From the NCBI GenBank assembly GCA_946482515.1, contig CAMLRS010000002.1, forward strand, positions 248,001 through 312,000: DNA of 64,000 bases, read 5' to 3'. Every line of letters begins with the position of its first letter. The first letter of the stretch is position 1. Positions 56,188 to 64,000 of this stretch are shown here, in pieces. The stretch is from an uncultured Flavobacteriales bacterium (lineage in GTDB: Bacteria > Bacteroidota > Bacteroidia > Flavobacteriales > Crocinitomicaceae). Under the pieces are notes generated by a model. That model saw only the letters and a program-made list of their open reading frames with translations. It had not been told where the DNA came from and ran no database searches. The position numbers and the translations under genes were made by a program.

Positions 56188-59178
56188 TCAAATCAATTTA
56201 TTGATATTAAGTGGCTTGTTGATCAGGTTCAGACGGAGCGTAAAACGAATGCGCGTCGTGTAATTCATCGACGGGTAAGCATCTTCCATGTCCTGTGAAA
56301 TATACAGCGGGAAATACAACCCGAAGACTTTGCCAAAACGCATGCCCAGACCGGCATCGTAGGCCGACTGAAGTGTGCCGTTCAACAAAGGATCCTGGAA
56401 GAAACCGGCATCGGCAAAAACACCGAAAACACCTTTCAGGAACGGCAGCTGCATGTAGAAATTACCGGTAGCGATCCAATCATCGTTGGTTCCGTAATTG
56501 CTGGTGCTTCGGAAACCACCCATGTTTTCCTGGCGCTGCTGCGACCAGAACCCTTTCACTTCGCTGCGACCGAAATAGTAATCTTCGAGGAAGATATCCT
56601 GATCACCGTTCGCACCGCTAAGACTCAGGCTGTATTGCGCAGAAGATGGTTCCCAGACCGTCCAGTTGAATCCGGCATAACCACGCAGCTCTATCCAGGC
56701 TTTCTTTTTATTGTGGAGGTAGCGATAACGGTAAGTGGCTTCCACACTGGAACGGCCGAGCTGGGTCAAGTCTGTGCCCAACCCTCCCATAGCGTCGGTG
56801 CGCAGTCCCACATTCACTTCATGATCCGGACGGCTGAACTGGAAATTGTATTTGACATATCCGCCCACACGCTGACGGTCGAAGCTCCCCAGCTTATCCA
56901 GGCGGTAAATCGTCTGTACGAGCAAGGTCTGACTGATAGGCGAAGCTGCTTTGCGGTTACCGAGCTTGGCAAACCAGTAAGGCTGAATGGCCACGTAATA
57001 ACCGTCGTTCGGTCGGTTTACGTCGTATTGCGTGAAGGATTTTACTGACACACCAAAGCGGCTCAGCTTTAAATTATTTGCAGGAAGCAGGCTCAGGCTC
57101 ATTTCGGCGATTCCCGAAACGCGCTCGCCACCAAAGGAATACATCGGCGCTACGAGGTACTGGAATTTGTTGAACGGAATGCCATAGTTGTGTACAGCGA
57201 CTCCGAGCATGAATTTATCGTATTCGTTCCCGGCAATGATAGGTGTCCAGAAAATATTGGCTTTCCCTTGTTCGTTGTCGCCGAGCCAGAATTCGAGCTT
57301 CACGGGCTCTGCTTTCCCAAAGAGGCCTTTCGCATGCCAGTTGTTGTTCTCGCGGCTCAGCTCCGGGATACGTCCCGATGGATTCACGCGCACCTCATCG
57401 GCTTGCGTTTTCAGCTGAACAGTGGTTTTGGATTCCGACGGCTCGGCCCAGGCCGTTTCCACCAGTTTTCCATCCTGGTAGGCACCAATTTCGATCGGGC
57501 CGTTGACTTGTCCCACATTTTTGACTGTTACGTTGGTTCCACTTTCATCGGAACGCACTTTTTTGAGCTTGTAATCGACGTGTTTGGTTGTTGGAATGAG
57601 ATCGTCGAACAACCAGCCCAGATCTTTGCCGGATGTTTTTTCCACGATCGCACGCATGTCTTCCGGCTGCGGGTGTTTGAACTTCCACGCGTCGAAATAA
57701 GCCTGCATGCTTTTGTCGAAGAGCTCGTCGCCGAGGTACTGCTTCAGGTATGTAAACACCAGCCCGGTTTTGGAATACATAACCGCACCGTAATTGATGC
57801 TCGTGAAATCGGCCGAATGCGTTTCGATAGGCTGATCTTCGCCCATTCCGGCCATTATGCGGTACATGAAATCCGACATATCGTAATGACTCAGGTGATC
57901 GAAGTGGAATTTGCCGTTCAGGATCTGATCGGACAGATTGTCGTTATCGGGGTATTTCGTGTAGATATAGCGCAGCTCGTTGAGCGTGTTGATTCCTTCA
58001 TCCATCCAGCCGTGAACGCGCTCGTTGGTACCCAAAATACCGTAGAACCAGTTGTGGCCCACTTCGTGAACGATCACGATTTCCAGCTCCATTTTACTGC
58101 TGACATTGCCAATCACCGTTACATTCGGGTACTCCATTCCACCACCGGCAGAAATCGTTCCGTCGACAGCCGTTACCTGGTTGTACGGATAATCGCCGTT
58201 CCATTTGGAATAGTAATACGTTCCGTCATTGATGTATTCGATAGCGTCTCGCCAGTACAACATATTATGCGGCACAAACATCGCCCAGGAAGTCACTTTC
58301 CGGCCCGAATGCGGCAATGTCACTTCGCCTTTCAGGGCAACGTAGCGCTTGTCGGCGAACCACGCAAAATCGTGGACATTTTTCTGGGTATAACGAATGG
58401 TTTTGAGCTCTTTATCCGATTCCGGGAAGCGTGTGCGACCCAAACGCCCCTGTTTTTGGCCGAGGTAATCCTTCTCTTTGGCTTTGGTATCGGCTGCCAG
58501 CTTATCCAGGAAAGCGATTTCGGATTCCGTTTGCAGATCGCCGGTTGCGCCTACTACGTAGTTCTTCGGAAGCGTGATCGACACATCGAACGAGCCGTAT
58601 TCGGAGTAAAATTCGCCCTGGTTCAAATACGGCATCTGGTTCCAGCCGTTTTTGTCGAATACCGCCGGCTTGGGATACCATTGTGTGATCTGGTACGACT
58701 GGCCGATGTGTCCGAGACGGGAAATTTCGCCCGAAGGAATCGTGACTTTGAACGGTGTGGCAACCGTAATACGACCTCCCGGTGCCAGTGGAGTGGCCAG
58801 CATCACTTTTGCGATGTCGGGGTTTTCGGTATCGTATTCCCAGGAAACTTTCGCACCGTTGACCGTAAAATCGAGTGAATCGATACCGCCTTTCAGCGAA
58901 TCGGCTCCGTAGGTCAGCAGCTTTTCGCCACCGGCATACAATTGTTTGCCAAGCGCCGTTTTTCCATTGCGGTAAGCGTTCGGCCAAAGATGGATGTACA
59001 GATAATCGAGGGTTTCCGGCGAGTTATTGATGTACTCAAAGGATTCATGGCCGCTGAGCGTATGATCTTGGTCGTTGAGTGTTACCGAAATGGTGTAATT
59101 GACTTCCTGTTGCCAGTAAGATTGTGCACCTGCCATTCCTGCGAACAGGATTCCAAGCAAAGTAAGAGCGTATTTCAT
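56188..59178 (-). CDS. M1-family zinc metallopeptidase
   Basis: ATG 59178 gives 996 residues with a signal peptide (MKYALTLLGILFAGMAGA); the frame extends to 59235, but that lies upstream of the expected transcript start. The zinc site is HEVGHNW at 371-377 with Glu394 as third ligand, and the substrate motif is GGMEYP (346-351), a GAMEN variant. The last 400 residues look like a beta-rich, outer-membrane-type extension (aromatic alternating strands, e.g. YWFAKLGNRKAASPISQTLL). It probably degrades peptides in the periplasm or at the outer membrane. The GGMEYP variant and long extension set this group apart from cytosolic PepN. Confidence 0.9.
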   Translation of the reverse strand: MKYALTLLGILFAGMAGAQSYWQQEVNYTISVTLNDQDHTLSGHESFEYINNSPETLDYLYIHLWPNAYRNGKTALGKQLYAGGEKLLTYGADSLKGGIDSLDFTVNGAKVSWEYDTENPDIAKVMLATPLAPGGRITVATPFKVTIPSGEISRLGHIGQSYQITQWYPKPAVFDKNGWNQMPYLNQGEFYSEYGSFDVSITLPKNYVVGATGDLQTESEIAFLDKLAADTKAKEKDYLGQKQGRLGRTRFPESDKELKTIRYTQKNVHDFAWFADKRYVALKGEVTLPHSGRKVTSWAMFVPHNMLYWRDAIEYINDGTYYYSKWNGDYPYNQVTAVDGTISAGGGMEYPNVTVIGNVSSKMELEIVIVHEVGHNWFYGILGTNERVHGWMDEGINTLNELRYIYTKYPDNDNLSDQILNGKFHFDHLSHYDMSDFMYRIMAGMGEDQPIETHSADFTSINYGAVMYSKTGLVFTYLKQYLGDELFDKSMQAYFDAWKFKHPQPEDMRAIVEKTSGKDLGWLFDDLIPTTKHVDYKLKKVRSDESGTNVTVKNVGQVNGPIEIGAYQDGKLVETAWAEPSESKTTVQLKTQADEVRVNPSGRIPELSRENNNWHAKGLFGKAEPVKLEFWLGDNEQGKANIFWTPIIAGNEYDKFMLGVAVHNYGIPFNKFQYLVAPMYSFGGERVSGIAEMSLSLLPANNLKLSRFGVSVKSFTQYDVNRPNDGYYVAIQPYWFAKLGNRKAASPISQTLLVQTIYRLDKLGSFDRQRVGGYVKYNFQFSRPDHEVNVGLRTDAMGGLGTDLTQLGRSSVEATYRYRYLHNKKKAWIELRGYAGFNWTVWEPSSAQYSLSLSGANGDQDIFLEDYYFGRSEVKGFWSQQRQENMGGFRSTSNYGTNDDWIATGNFYMQLPFLKGVFGVFADAGFFQDPLLNGTLQSAYDAGLGMRFGKVFGLYFPLYISQDMEDAYPSMNYTTRIRFTLRLNLINKPLNINKLI

Positions 59179-59232
59179 AGGATGAACTGTTTTGCATGGC
59201 GCCCATTTACCCCCATAAATCGAGCGACCATG

Positions 59233-59240
59233 CAAAAATA
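59233..59240 (-). promoter_or_regulatory. -7 box of the M1 peptidase gene
   Basis: On the minus strand this reads TATTTTTG, an exact TAnnTTTG match, giving a leader of about 50 nt before ATG 59178 and arguing against the longer frame starting at 59235. Confidence 0.5.
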
Positions 59241-59267
59241 CAGTTCCGGAAGAATTTTACGTCTATT

Positions 59268-60788
59268 TTATTCTTTTACAACGGTTATTGTAGTGGAAGC
59301 GCCAGCCGTAGAAACACGTACGAGGTACATGCCGGCGGCATAGTGTGCCAATGAAACGGTTGATTCCAACGCATCCGGATAGATGGTTTGAAGCAATTGT
59401 CCCTGGCTGGTCAGGATCTCAACGCGCTCCATCACTTCGCGTGCCTGGATGCGGAATTGCTCTTGGAACGGATTCGGGTACAGGCTCACATTCGTCAGCT
59501 CTTCGGTATCCGTTCCCAGCGTACTGCAATCGTGTCCGTGAGCTACCAGCTGATTGCCGACAGCCGTGTTGCGCTCGGTGATAAATTGTTTCAGACCGCG
59601 CACGGTGGTTTGTCCTGACATCGGGTCGTCGACCGTGACATCCTGGATAAGCGACTGATCGAAATCGTTGATGGACGAATAGAATTTGTTCTGGTCTTCG
59701 AGCAACGCCGGACGGATCAGCGCACCGGTTGTTGTGATGAAACTTTCCAGGTTCGCCAGCGTGAAGAAATCTTCGTTGAGCTCGCACATCGCGTTGAAGT
59801 AACGACCTCTCAGATCGGTATCCAGCTGGAGCTTTTTTACCAGTGGCTTCACATCCGACATACTATAATCGATAATAACATCCGTTTCGGAAGTCGAGAA
59901 CGCCAGGTTGTAATCCCATGGAATCCAGTCTATTTTGTTCGTCTGCGGATTTACATACAGGAAGAAATTCCGGCCGTGATAATAGTACGAATCCCAGTTC
60001 AGCATCAACACGTCAGCTGCCAGCACTTTAACGTATTTATCGATATCCAGCACGGGCGTGATCTCTGTTTCAAAATTGTTGTTACTAGCGCTGATCGCCT
60101 CCACGAAATCGAGGAAACGGCTCCAGTCGTTCACATCTTCGTTGGTTTTCAGCTCGAACTCGTCGGTGTATTGCGAAACGCTTGTGCCCTGCCAGTTGAG
60201 GGAAGTATTGTTGATACATTTAAAGAGGTTGCCGTCGTTGTTCTGTCCGCCATACCAGTTTTTCAGCGAGCGCTTGTCCACTTCTTCCACCATGATATAC
60301 AACCCCCAATAGGTATTGTTGAGGTACACTTTGGCGTAAGCGGTTCTCGGAGCAGGAATTCCGGCGCTGCGCATGAATTTATAAGCCAGCACGTCGCGCA
60401 TCATGGACGGATCCATGAAACCGTTGGAGAGGTTGATCCGGCGCACGCCATCGTATTCCTGGTCTACCGTAAATTCATCTGTACTGATTTTGAGCGGTTT
60501 TTTCACCGAGCCCATAGCGCCCCAATTGGAGAAATAGCCTTTCTGACGAACGCCGATCGCTGATACGGAAACACCGTCGATGGTCATATCAGCCTGCCTG
60601 TAGGGCACATCCGTACCATTCTGTGTGGCGTTGTCGTAATCGTTGGAAAGAGTGGTCCAGAAACTGGATTCCTGGAACGTGATCCGGATTTCGTGAACGT
60701 ACGATTCGTCGAACAATTCTGTACCGTTTTCCTGTGCTGTAGCCCCCATTGCCGCAACAAGGGTTGTCATCAATAAAAATCGCTTCAT
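59268..60788 (-). CDS. CotH-kinase-like secreted protein with T9SS type A sorting domain
   Basis: ATG 60788 (MKRFLLMTTLVAAMGATAQ) gives 506 residues. The CotH-like domain covers about 25-400: GVRQKGYFSNWGAMGSVKKPLKIS, INLSNGFMDPSMMRDVLAYKF, IMVEEVDKRSL, and NWDSYYYHGRNFFLYVNP with IPWDYNLAFS. CotH family proteins are atypical protein kinases in spore formers; in Bacteroidota the role is unknown. The sorting domain covers about 430-506 (VSLYPNPFQEQFRI, VEILTSQGQLLQTI, YAAGMYLVRV). The gene starts just after the TonB-C-like gene stop. Confidence 0.88.
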   Translation of the reverse strand: MKRFLLMTTLVAAMGATAQENGTELFDESYVHEIRITFQESSFWTTLSNDYDNATQNGTDVPYRQADMTIDGVSVSAIGVRQKGYFSNWGAMGSVKKPLKISTDEFTVDQEYDGVRRINLSNGFMDPSMMRDVLAYKFMRSAGIPAPRTAYAKVYLNNTYWGLYIMVEEVDKRSLKNWYGGQNNDGNLFKCINNTSLNWQGTSVSQYTDEFELKTNEDVNDWSRFLDFVEAISASNNNFETEITPVLDIDKYVKVLAADVLMLNWDSYYYHGRNFFLYVNPQTNKIDWIPWDYNLAFSTSETDVIIDYSMSDVKPLVKKLQLDTDLRGRYFNAMCELNEDFFTLANLESFITTTGALIRPALLEDQNKFYSSINDFDQSLIQDVTVDDPMSGQTTVRGLKQFITERNTAVGNQLVAHGHDCSTLGTDTEELTNVSLYPNPFQEQFRIQAREVMERVEILTSQGQLLQTIYPDALESTVSLAHYAAGMYLVRVSTAGASTTITVVKE

Positions 60789-60790
60789 GA

Positions 60791-61201
60791 TCAATGCAGT
60801 TCAGTTGTAATGGAACGTCCTTGCACTACTACGACGAGGTACACGACACTCAGCTGGTCTTCACGAATGGTTGTTTTCCAGGACGGCATGGCAATCAGCG
60901 AACGGGCGATCGTTTCGTCCAGCTCGGCGCTGATACCACCGAAGAAAGGCGTTGCCTCGGTTACTTTGCCTTTGTGATCAATTAATAAACGATAAGCTAC
61001 ACGCTTGAACGGGATGTCTGTTTCAGGAAGCAGGTTCTGTTGCATCAGATAATCACCCACGGCTTGCTGAGAAGCTCCGAAGGTAGTTTGCCTCGCACCA
61101 TTCACCAGTTGCTTGTCGGTAACCGGTTTGGGGGTATCCTGCGAAGCTGCACGTCCCGCCGTAAGGAGAGCAAGCGGGATGAGAAGGAGGTGTTTCATCA
61201 T
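60791..61201 (-). CDS. Small secreted TonB C-terminal-domain-like protein
   Basis: 136 residues with a signal peptide (MMKHLLLIPLALLTAGRAASQ). The rest fits a TonB-C / energy-transducer domain: DIPFKRVAYRLLIDHKGKVTEATPFFGG, ISAELDETIARSLIAMPSWKTT. It lacks the membrane anchor and proline linker of a true TonB, so it likely has a partner-binding or periplasmic role. Its stop ends 2 bp before the CotH-like ATG, so the two are one operon. The 192-bp gap upstream is AT-rich, and I see nothing distinctive in it besides the GT9 promoter. Confidence 0.7.
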   Translation of the reverse strand: MMKHLLLIPLALLTAGRAASQDTPKPVTDKQLVNGARQTTFGASQQAVGDYLMQQNLLPETDIPFKRVAYRLLIDHKGKVTEATPFFGGISAELDETIARSLIAMPSWKTTIREDQLSVVYLVVVVQGRSITTELH

Positions 61202-61381
61202 AGTCTTAATGGATTAATCAGTTCTTGAGTCAAAGATTAAGTTTATATGAAATAGTTGTATCTATATTATTTCTAAATTATTGATTTTGCAGCTTTTCTG
61301 TTCTGAAAACACCTACTCAGCGATTGATTGGTAGCAACGGTTGATTGAACAGAACAGTTCCCGCGAGCCCGAATTTTCTGC

Positions 61382-61389
61382 TACTTTTG
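61382..61389 (+). promoter_or_regulatory. -7 box placed directly before the GT9 gene start
   Basis: TACTTTTG is an exact TAnnTTTG match ending 4 bp before the GTG start at 61394. This predicts a leaderless or nearly leaderless mRNA with a GTG start, an uncommon pairing. Confidence 0.5.
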
Positions 61390-61393
61390 CCCT

Positions 61394-62356
61394 GTGCAGC
61401 GTTTCCTCATCATACAAACGGCTTTCCTGGGCGATGTGATCCTGGCAACTCCCGTGGCGAGTGAGCTCCGGCGCCTCTACCCGGATGCAGTCATCGATGT
61501 GCTCGTTCGAAAAGGAAACGAAGGCGTGCTGGCCCATCACGAAAGTATTTCCAACGTTTATACGTTCAACAAAAAGGAAGGAAAGCTGGCCGAAATGCGG
61601 CGCCTGATCCGGCAATTCCGGAAAGTAAGGTACGATGAAATCATCAACCTGCACCGCTTTGGCAGCTCGGGACTGATCACTTTCCTCAGTCAGGCGAAAC
61701 GCAAAGTGGGCTTCGATAAAAACCCATTTTCTTTTTGCTACAACCACAAGGTGAAGCACGAGATCGGCAACGGTGTTCATGAGGTGGAACGCAACCTGCA
61801 GCTGATCGCCGAACACGGCGCACTGAAACGCGTTCGGCCAACGGTTTTTCCGGGTGAAGCGGATTACGCGGCCATTGATTCTTTGACGAACCAACCGTTT
61901 TTCTGTCTTGCTCCGGCGTCTATCTGGTTCACCAAACAATTGCCAAAAGCCAGCTGGATCATATTGGCACAACAGCTGAAAGCCAAAGGAACCGTTTACC
62001 TCGTTGGCGGACCGGCCGATAAAGCTTTGTGTGAAGAAATCCGTCTGGCAGCCGACTTACCGGAAAGCAGCAACCTGGCAGGGAGTTTATCGCTGTTGCA
62101 GTCCTGTGCACTTTTTTCCCGCGCCCAACGGTGTTATGTCAACGATTCCGGCCCGATGCACATGGCTTCCGCAGTTAATGCGCCAACAACGGCGTTTTTC
62201 TGTTCCACCATTCCGGCTTTTGGATTTGGCCCTTTAGCCGACGACAGCGAGATCAGGGAAATCAGTGAACCGCTTTACTGTCGCCCGTGCGGATTGCATG
62301 GCTACAAGGCTTGCCCCGAGGGACATTTTAAGTGTGGTACCGCCATTCAATTATGA
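61394..62356 (+). CDS. Glycosyltransferase family 9 (heptosyltransferase-like)
   Basis: 320 residues from GTG 61394. GT-B fold with N-terminal FLIIQTAFLGDVILATPVASELR, the classic heptosyltransferase opening. The nucleotide-sugar part holds FCLAPASIWFTKQLPKASW, VYLVGGPADKALCEEI, and CYVNDSGPMHMASAVNAPTTAFFCST. It ends with a Cys-rich tail (CRPCGLHGYKACPEGHFKC) seen in several Bacteroidota members. Likely adds a core sugar to lipopolysaccharide in the cytoplasm. No other LPS genes are close. Confidence 0.92.
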   Translation: MQRFLIIQTAFLGDVILATPVASELRRLYPDAVIDVLVRKGNEGVLAHHESISNVYTFNKKEGKLAEMRRLIRQFRKVRYDEIINLHRFGSSGLITFLSQAKRKVGFDKNPFSFCYNHKVKHEIGNGVHEVERNLQLIAEHGALKRVRPTVFPGEADYAAIDSLTNQPFFCLAPASIWFTKQLPKASWIILAQQLKAKGTVYLVGGPADKALCEEIRLAADLPESSNLAGSLSLLQSCALFSRAQRCYVNDSGPMHMASAVNAPTTAFFCSTIPAFGFGPLADDSEIREISEPLYCRPCGLHGYKACPEGHFKCGTAIQL

Positions 62357-62404
62357 ATTATAAAGTATCAATTATTAAGGGGCAAACCTTGATAATTCAT
62401 AATT
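62349..62404. repeat. Inverted repeat spanning the GT9 stop codon
   Basis: Perfect 13-bp arms AATTATGAATTAT (62349-62361) and ATAATTCATAATT (62392-62404), with inner AAGG/CCTT (62377-62380 and 62387-62390). The stop codon TGA (62354-62356) lies in the left arm. It uses the AATTCATAAT word also seen at 9033-9041. It sits between convergent genes. Confidence 0.75.
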
Positions 62405-62412
62405 AATAATTG

Positions 62413-64000
62413 CTAATTTCTCTTTTTGAGGCGTCCTGCATCCAGGAAAAACAGTGCTTTAACCGAAAAACTATTCAGCTGCGGTTGTTCGAACAATCCT
62501 TTGAAGGTATAGAGGTAATTGAGGTCGAGGATGTTCTCCGACGCATAAATGTTGTACTTCCAGACGAACCGGATTTCACTGCCCGGGTAAATCACCCAGC
62601 GGAAGCTCATGTCTACGGTAAAGGCATTGTAGCTGGTGTTGTGCAGCGGCGAGCCGTCTTCGTCGGATAAGCCGGAATAGGCCGAAGCATCTGTCCAGCC
62701 GTCCTGGCGCAATTCCCGGAAACCGAGATACGATACTTCCTGCCAATAATGGTTCAGGCGTAAAACCAGTCCCATGCGATTGGTGAAGGTATAATCGGCA
62801 GCGATGGCGTTGTTGACAATCCAGCGGTTGCGCGTTCCCAGGATGATGCGATCTGTGAAATCGGCATCGGTGACGCGCACGTAGCCGTAGTTATGGAGGT
62901 AACGGCTCACACCTGTGGTCAACACCACAAACATGCGGTTGGAAAACCGGATGCGCGGACTCACTTCCGCATCGATGTTCGCCATGCCTTTTGCATCGTA
63001 AATGCGGTTGTAAAGGCTGAAATCGAGGGCAAATTTCTTCGAATAATCGCTCGAATAGAAGCCGCCGATCTTGAAGGAAGCCGGAAGGTTCACCGGTCGA
63101 CCAAAGGTGCGCGATTCAAAATGATCGACTTCGCCCAATGGAAACACATCGCTTTCCAAACTGGCCGTTAAGAAGTTGCGGAACGTTGCGAGCGTGAATA
63201 CGTTCACGTACCAATAGGCAAATTTCGATGGATTGTACAGGTATTCCATATTGGTAGAAGCCGTTAAGCTGCGACGCAGGAAACGGCCTTGCGGCTTGAA
63301 TCCTATCCACCTTGTTTCTGCATAAGTACCACGCAGATTGTTTCGTGGAAGAAAACCGAGCTCGTTTTGATCGTAGGTATCGCTCATTTCGTAGTACTCG
63401 GCTTTGTACATAAAGCTTCCCTGCGCTTTTCCGGCGCCGACGAAAATATTGTGCCCCGTTACACCTTCCGATCCCTGCTGCGTGTGCGATAATTTTCCCT
63501 GGAAATCCAGCCTGTATTTGCGTTCCTTGAACAGCAGCAACGAATTGAGTCCCGTTACATTGGCGATGCGATCGATATCGGGCCGGTAAACATTGGAATT
63601 GATGATGGAAATGTTGCTCGCATTGCGCAGGTTCTGTGAAAACACCAGCACGTTGTAATTCGTAAGCGGATGCGCCAGTGTTTCGTAATCATTGCCCAGC
63701 GAATCGCGGGAACGGATATAGCCCCGGTTTTCAATCGCGTTGAACACCCCGATTCCCAGGCCTTTTTTCGTTCGCCCGGAAATTTTCGTGGCGTTGATCA
63801 GCTGCGCCTGTGAAGGAATCGCGGTAACCGTTTGTCCATTGCTCAACAGGGAATCGGCCACTTCCGCCGCCAGCATGGCCGGGCCGCCGATGCGACGCGT
63901 GTAGAACAGATCGCCGATGCCGAACAAATCCATTCCTTCGAGGAAAAACGGTCGGTTTTCGTTGTAGCGCACTTCAAACGGCGACAGGTTGAGGATCAGG
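62413..64000 (-). CDS. DUF5916-family outer-membrane protein, 3' part only
   Basis: The frame is open from the right window edge. The visible 528 codons begin LILNLSPFEVRYNENRPFFLEGMDLF, the conserved junction of the DUF5916 family between its N-terminal carbohydrate-binding-like domain and the beta-barrel. The rest is barrel-like with alternating aromatic strands, ending FSVKALFFLDAGRLKKRN. The start and signal peptide are outside the window. Function of the family is unknown. Confidence 0.8.
   Translation of the reverse strand, partial: LILNLSPFEVRYNENRPFFLEGMDLFGIGDLFYTRRIGGPAMLAAEVADSLLSNGQTVTAIPSQAQLINATKISGRTKKGLGIGVFNAIENRGYIRSRDSLGNDYETLAHPLTNYNVLVFSQNLRNASNISIINSNVYRPDIDRIANVTGLNSLLLFKERKYRLDFQGKLSHTQQGSEGVTGHNIFVGAGKAQGSFMYKAEYYEMSDTYDQNELGFLPRNNLRGTYAETRWIGFKPQGRFLRRSLTASTNMEYLYNPSKFAYWYVNVFTLATFRNFLTASLESDVFPLGEVDHFESRTFGRPVNLPASFKIGGFYSSDYSKKFALDFSLYNRIYDAKGMANIDAEVSPRIRFSNRMFVVLTTGVSRYLHNYGYVRVTDADFTDRIILGTRNRWIVNNAIAADYTFTNRMGLVLRLNHYWQEVSYLGFRELRQDGWTDASAYSGLSDEDGSPLHNTSYNAFTVDMSFRWVIYPGSEIRFVWKYNIYASENILDLNYLYTFKGLFEQPQLNSFSVKALFFLDAGRLKKRN

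Noticed and set aside
57190..58878. A 562-codon open frame opposite the M1 peptidase gene
   Set aside because: It is the antisense shadow of a well-supported M1-family gene with an intact zinc site. Its product has no plausible domain and no start signal.

Overview
The window reads as chromosomal DNA of a Bacteroidota bacterium, most likely from the Flavobacteriales. Four observations support this. There are type IX secretion (T9SS) parts (PorP/SprF, a TPR-PD40-OmpA protein, a PorV/PorQ-family protein) together with several secreted proteins ending in T9SS sorting domains. There is a bacterial GGGP-synthase-family enzyme. Shine-Dalgarno sequences are often weak or absent. Many genes are preceded by the Bacteroidota -7 box TAnnTTTG. 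GC content looks close to 50 percent by eye. Genus and species cannot be assigned from the sequence alone. I saw no rRNA, tRNA, CRISPR array, transposase or phage gene.

Layout. 1-9.8 kb: the start of an amidohydrolase lipoprotein, an SDR oxidoreductase, a polytopic membrane protein, purL, rsmG, a PAS-SpoIIE phosphatase, an AraC regulator and a DUF6265-like lipoprotein. 10-17.2 kb: an orphan membrane-fusion lipoprotein, a PorP/SprF plus OmpA-like pair, a DUF1624 acyltransferase-like protein and a DUF4886 SGNH hydrolase with a PKD domain. 17.2-27.3 kb (minus strand): a block of TonB-dependent receptor, giant T9SS cargo and PorV/PorQ-family porin, followed by greA and a HIT protein. 27.5-28.8 kb: a phosphopantetheinyl transferase overlapping a GGGP-synthase-family gene.

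28.9-40.9 kb is a thiamine island split into two divergent operons, each behind its own TPP riboswitch: thiE-thiG-thiH (minus) and thiS-thiC-tenI/thiE2-helicase stub-thiD (plus). Between them sits a tandem pair of secreted M43-like metalloproteases. Their 3' halves are almost identical in DNA while their 5' halves have diverged, which is a gene-conversion signature.

41-64 kb: a TsdA-like dihaem cytochrome divergent from an arylsulfotransferase-family protein, nadC, a DUF4442 protein, two nitronate monooxygenase paralogues flanking menA-menC, an active/inactive M16 peptidase pair, a large T9SS type B protein, an M1-family metallopeptidase, a CotH-family T9SS protein, a small TonB-C-like protein, a family 9 glycosyltransferase and the 3' part of a DUF5916 outer-membrane protein.

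The most unusual structure is in the gaps between genes. They are built repeatedly from a small vocabulary of short modules (versions of CACATAG, GAGTTGGT, CAGTCTTC, AACATCAAGCATC, TCCTGAAGTCCTAAA, TTCACTATTCACT, AATTCATAAT). At least two long gaps carry the modules in the same order. Several plus-strand genes end in an inverted repeat that begins at or within a few bases of the stop codon. This looks like a dispersed family of 3'-end elements and is the best candidate here for something undescribed.
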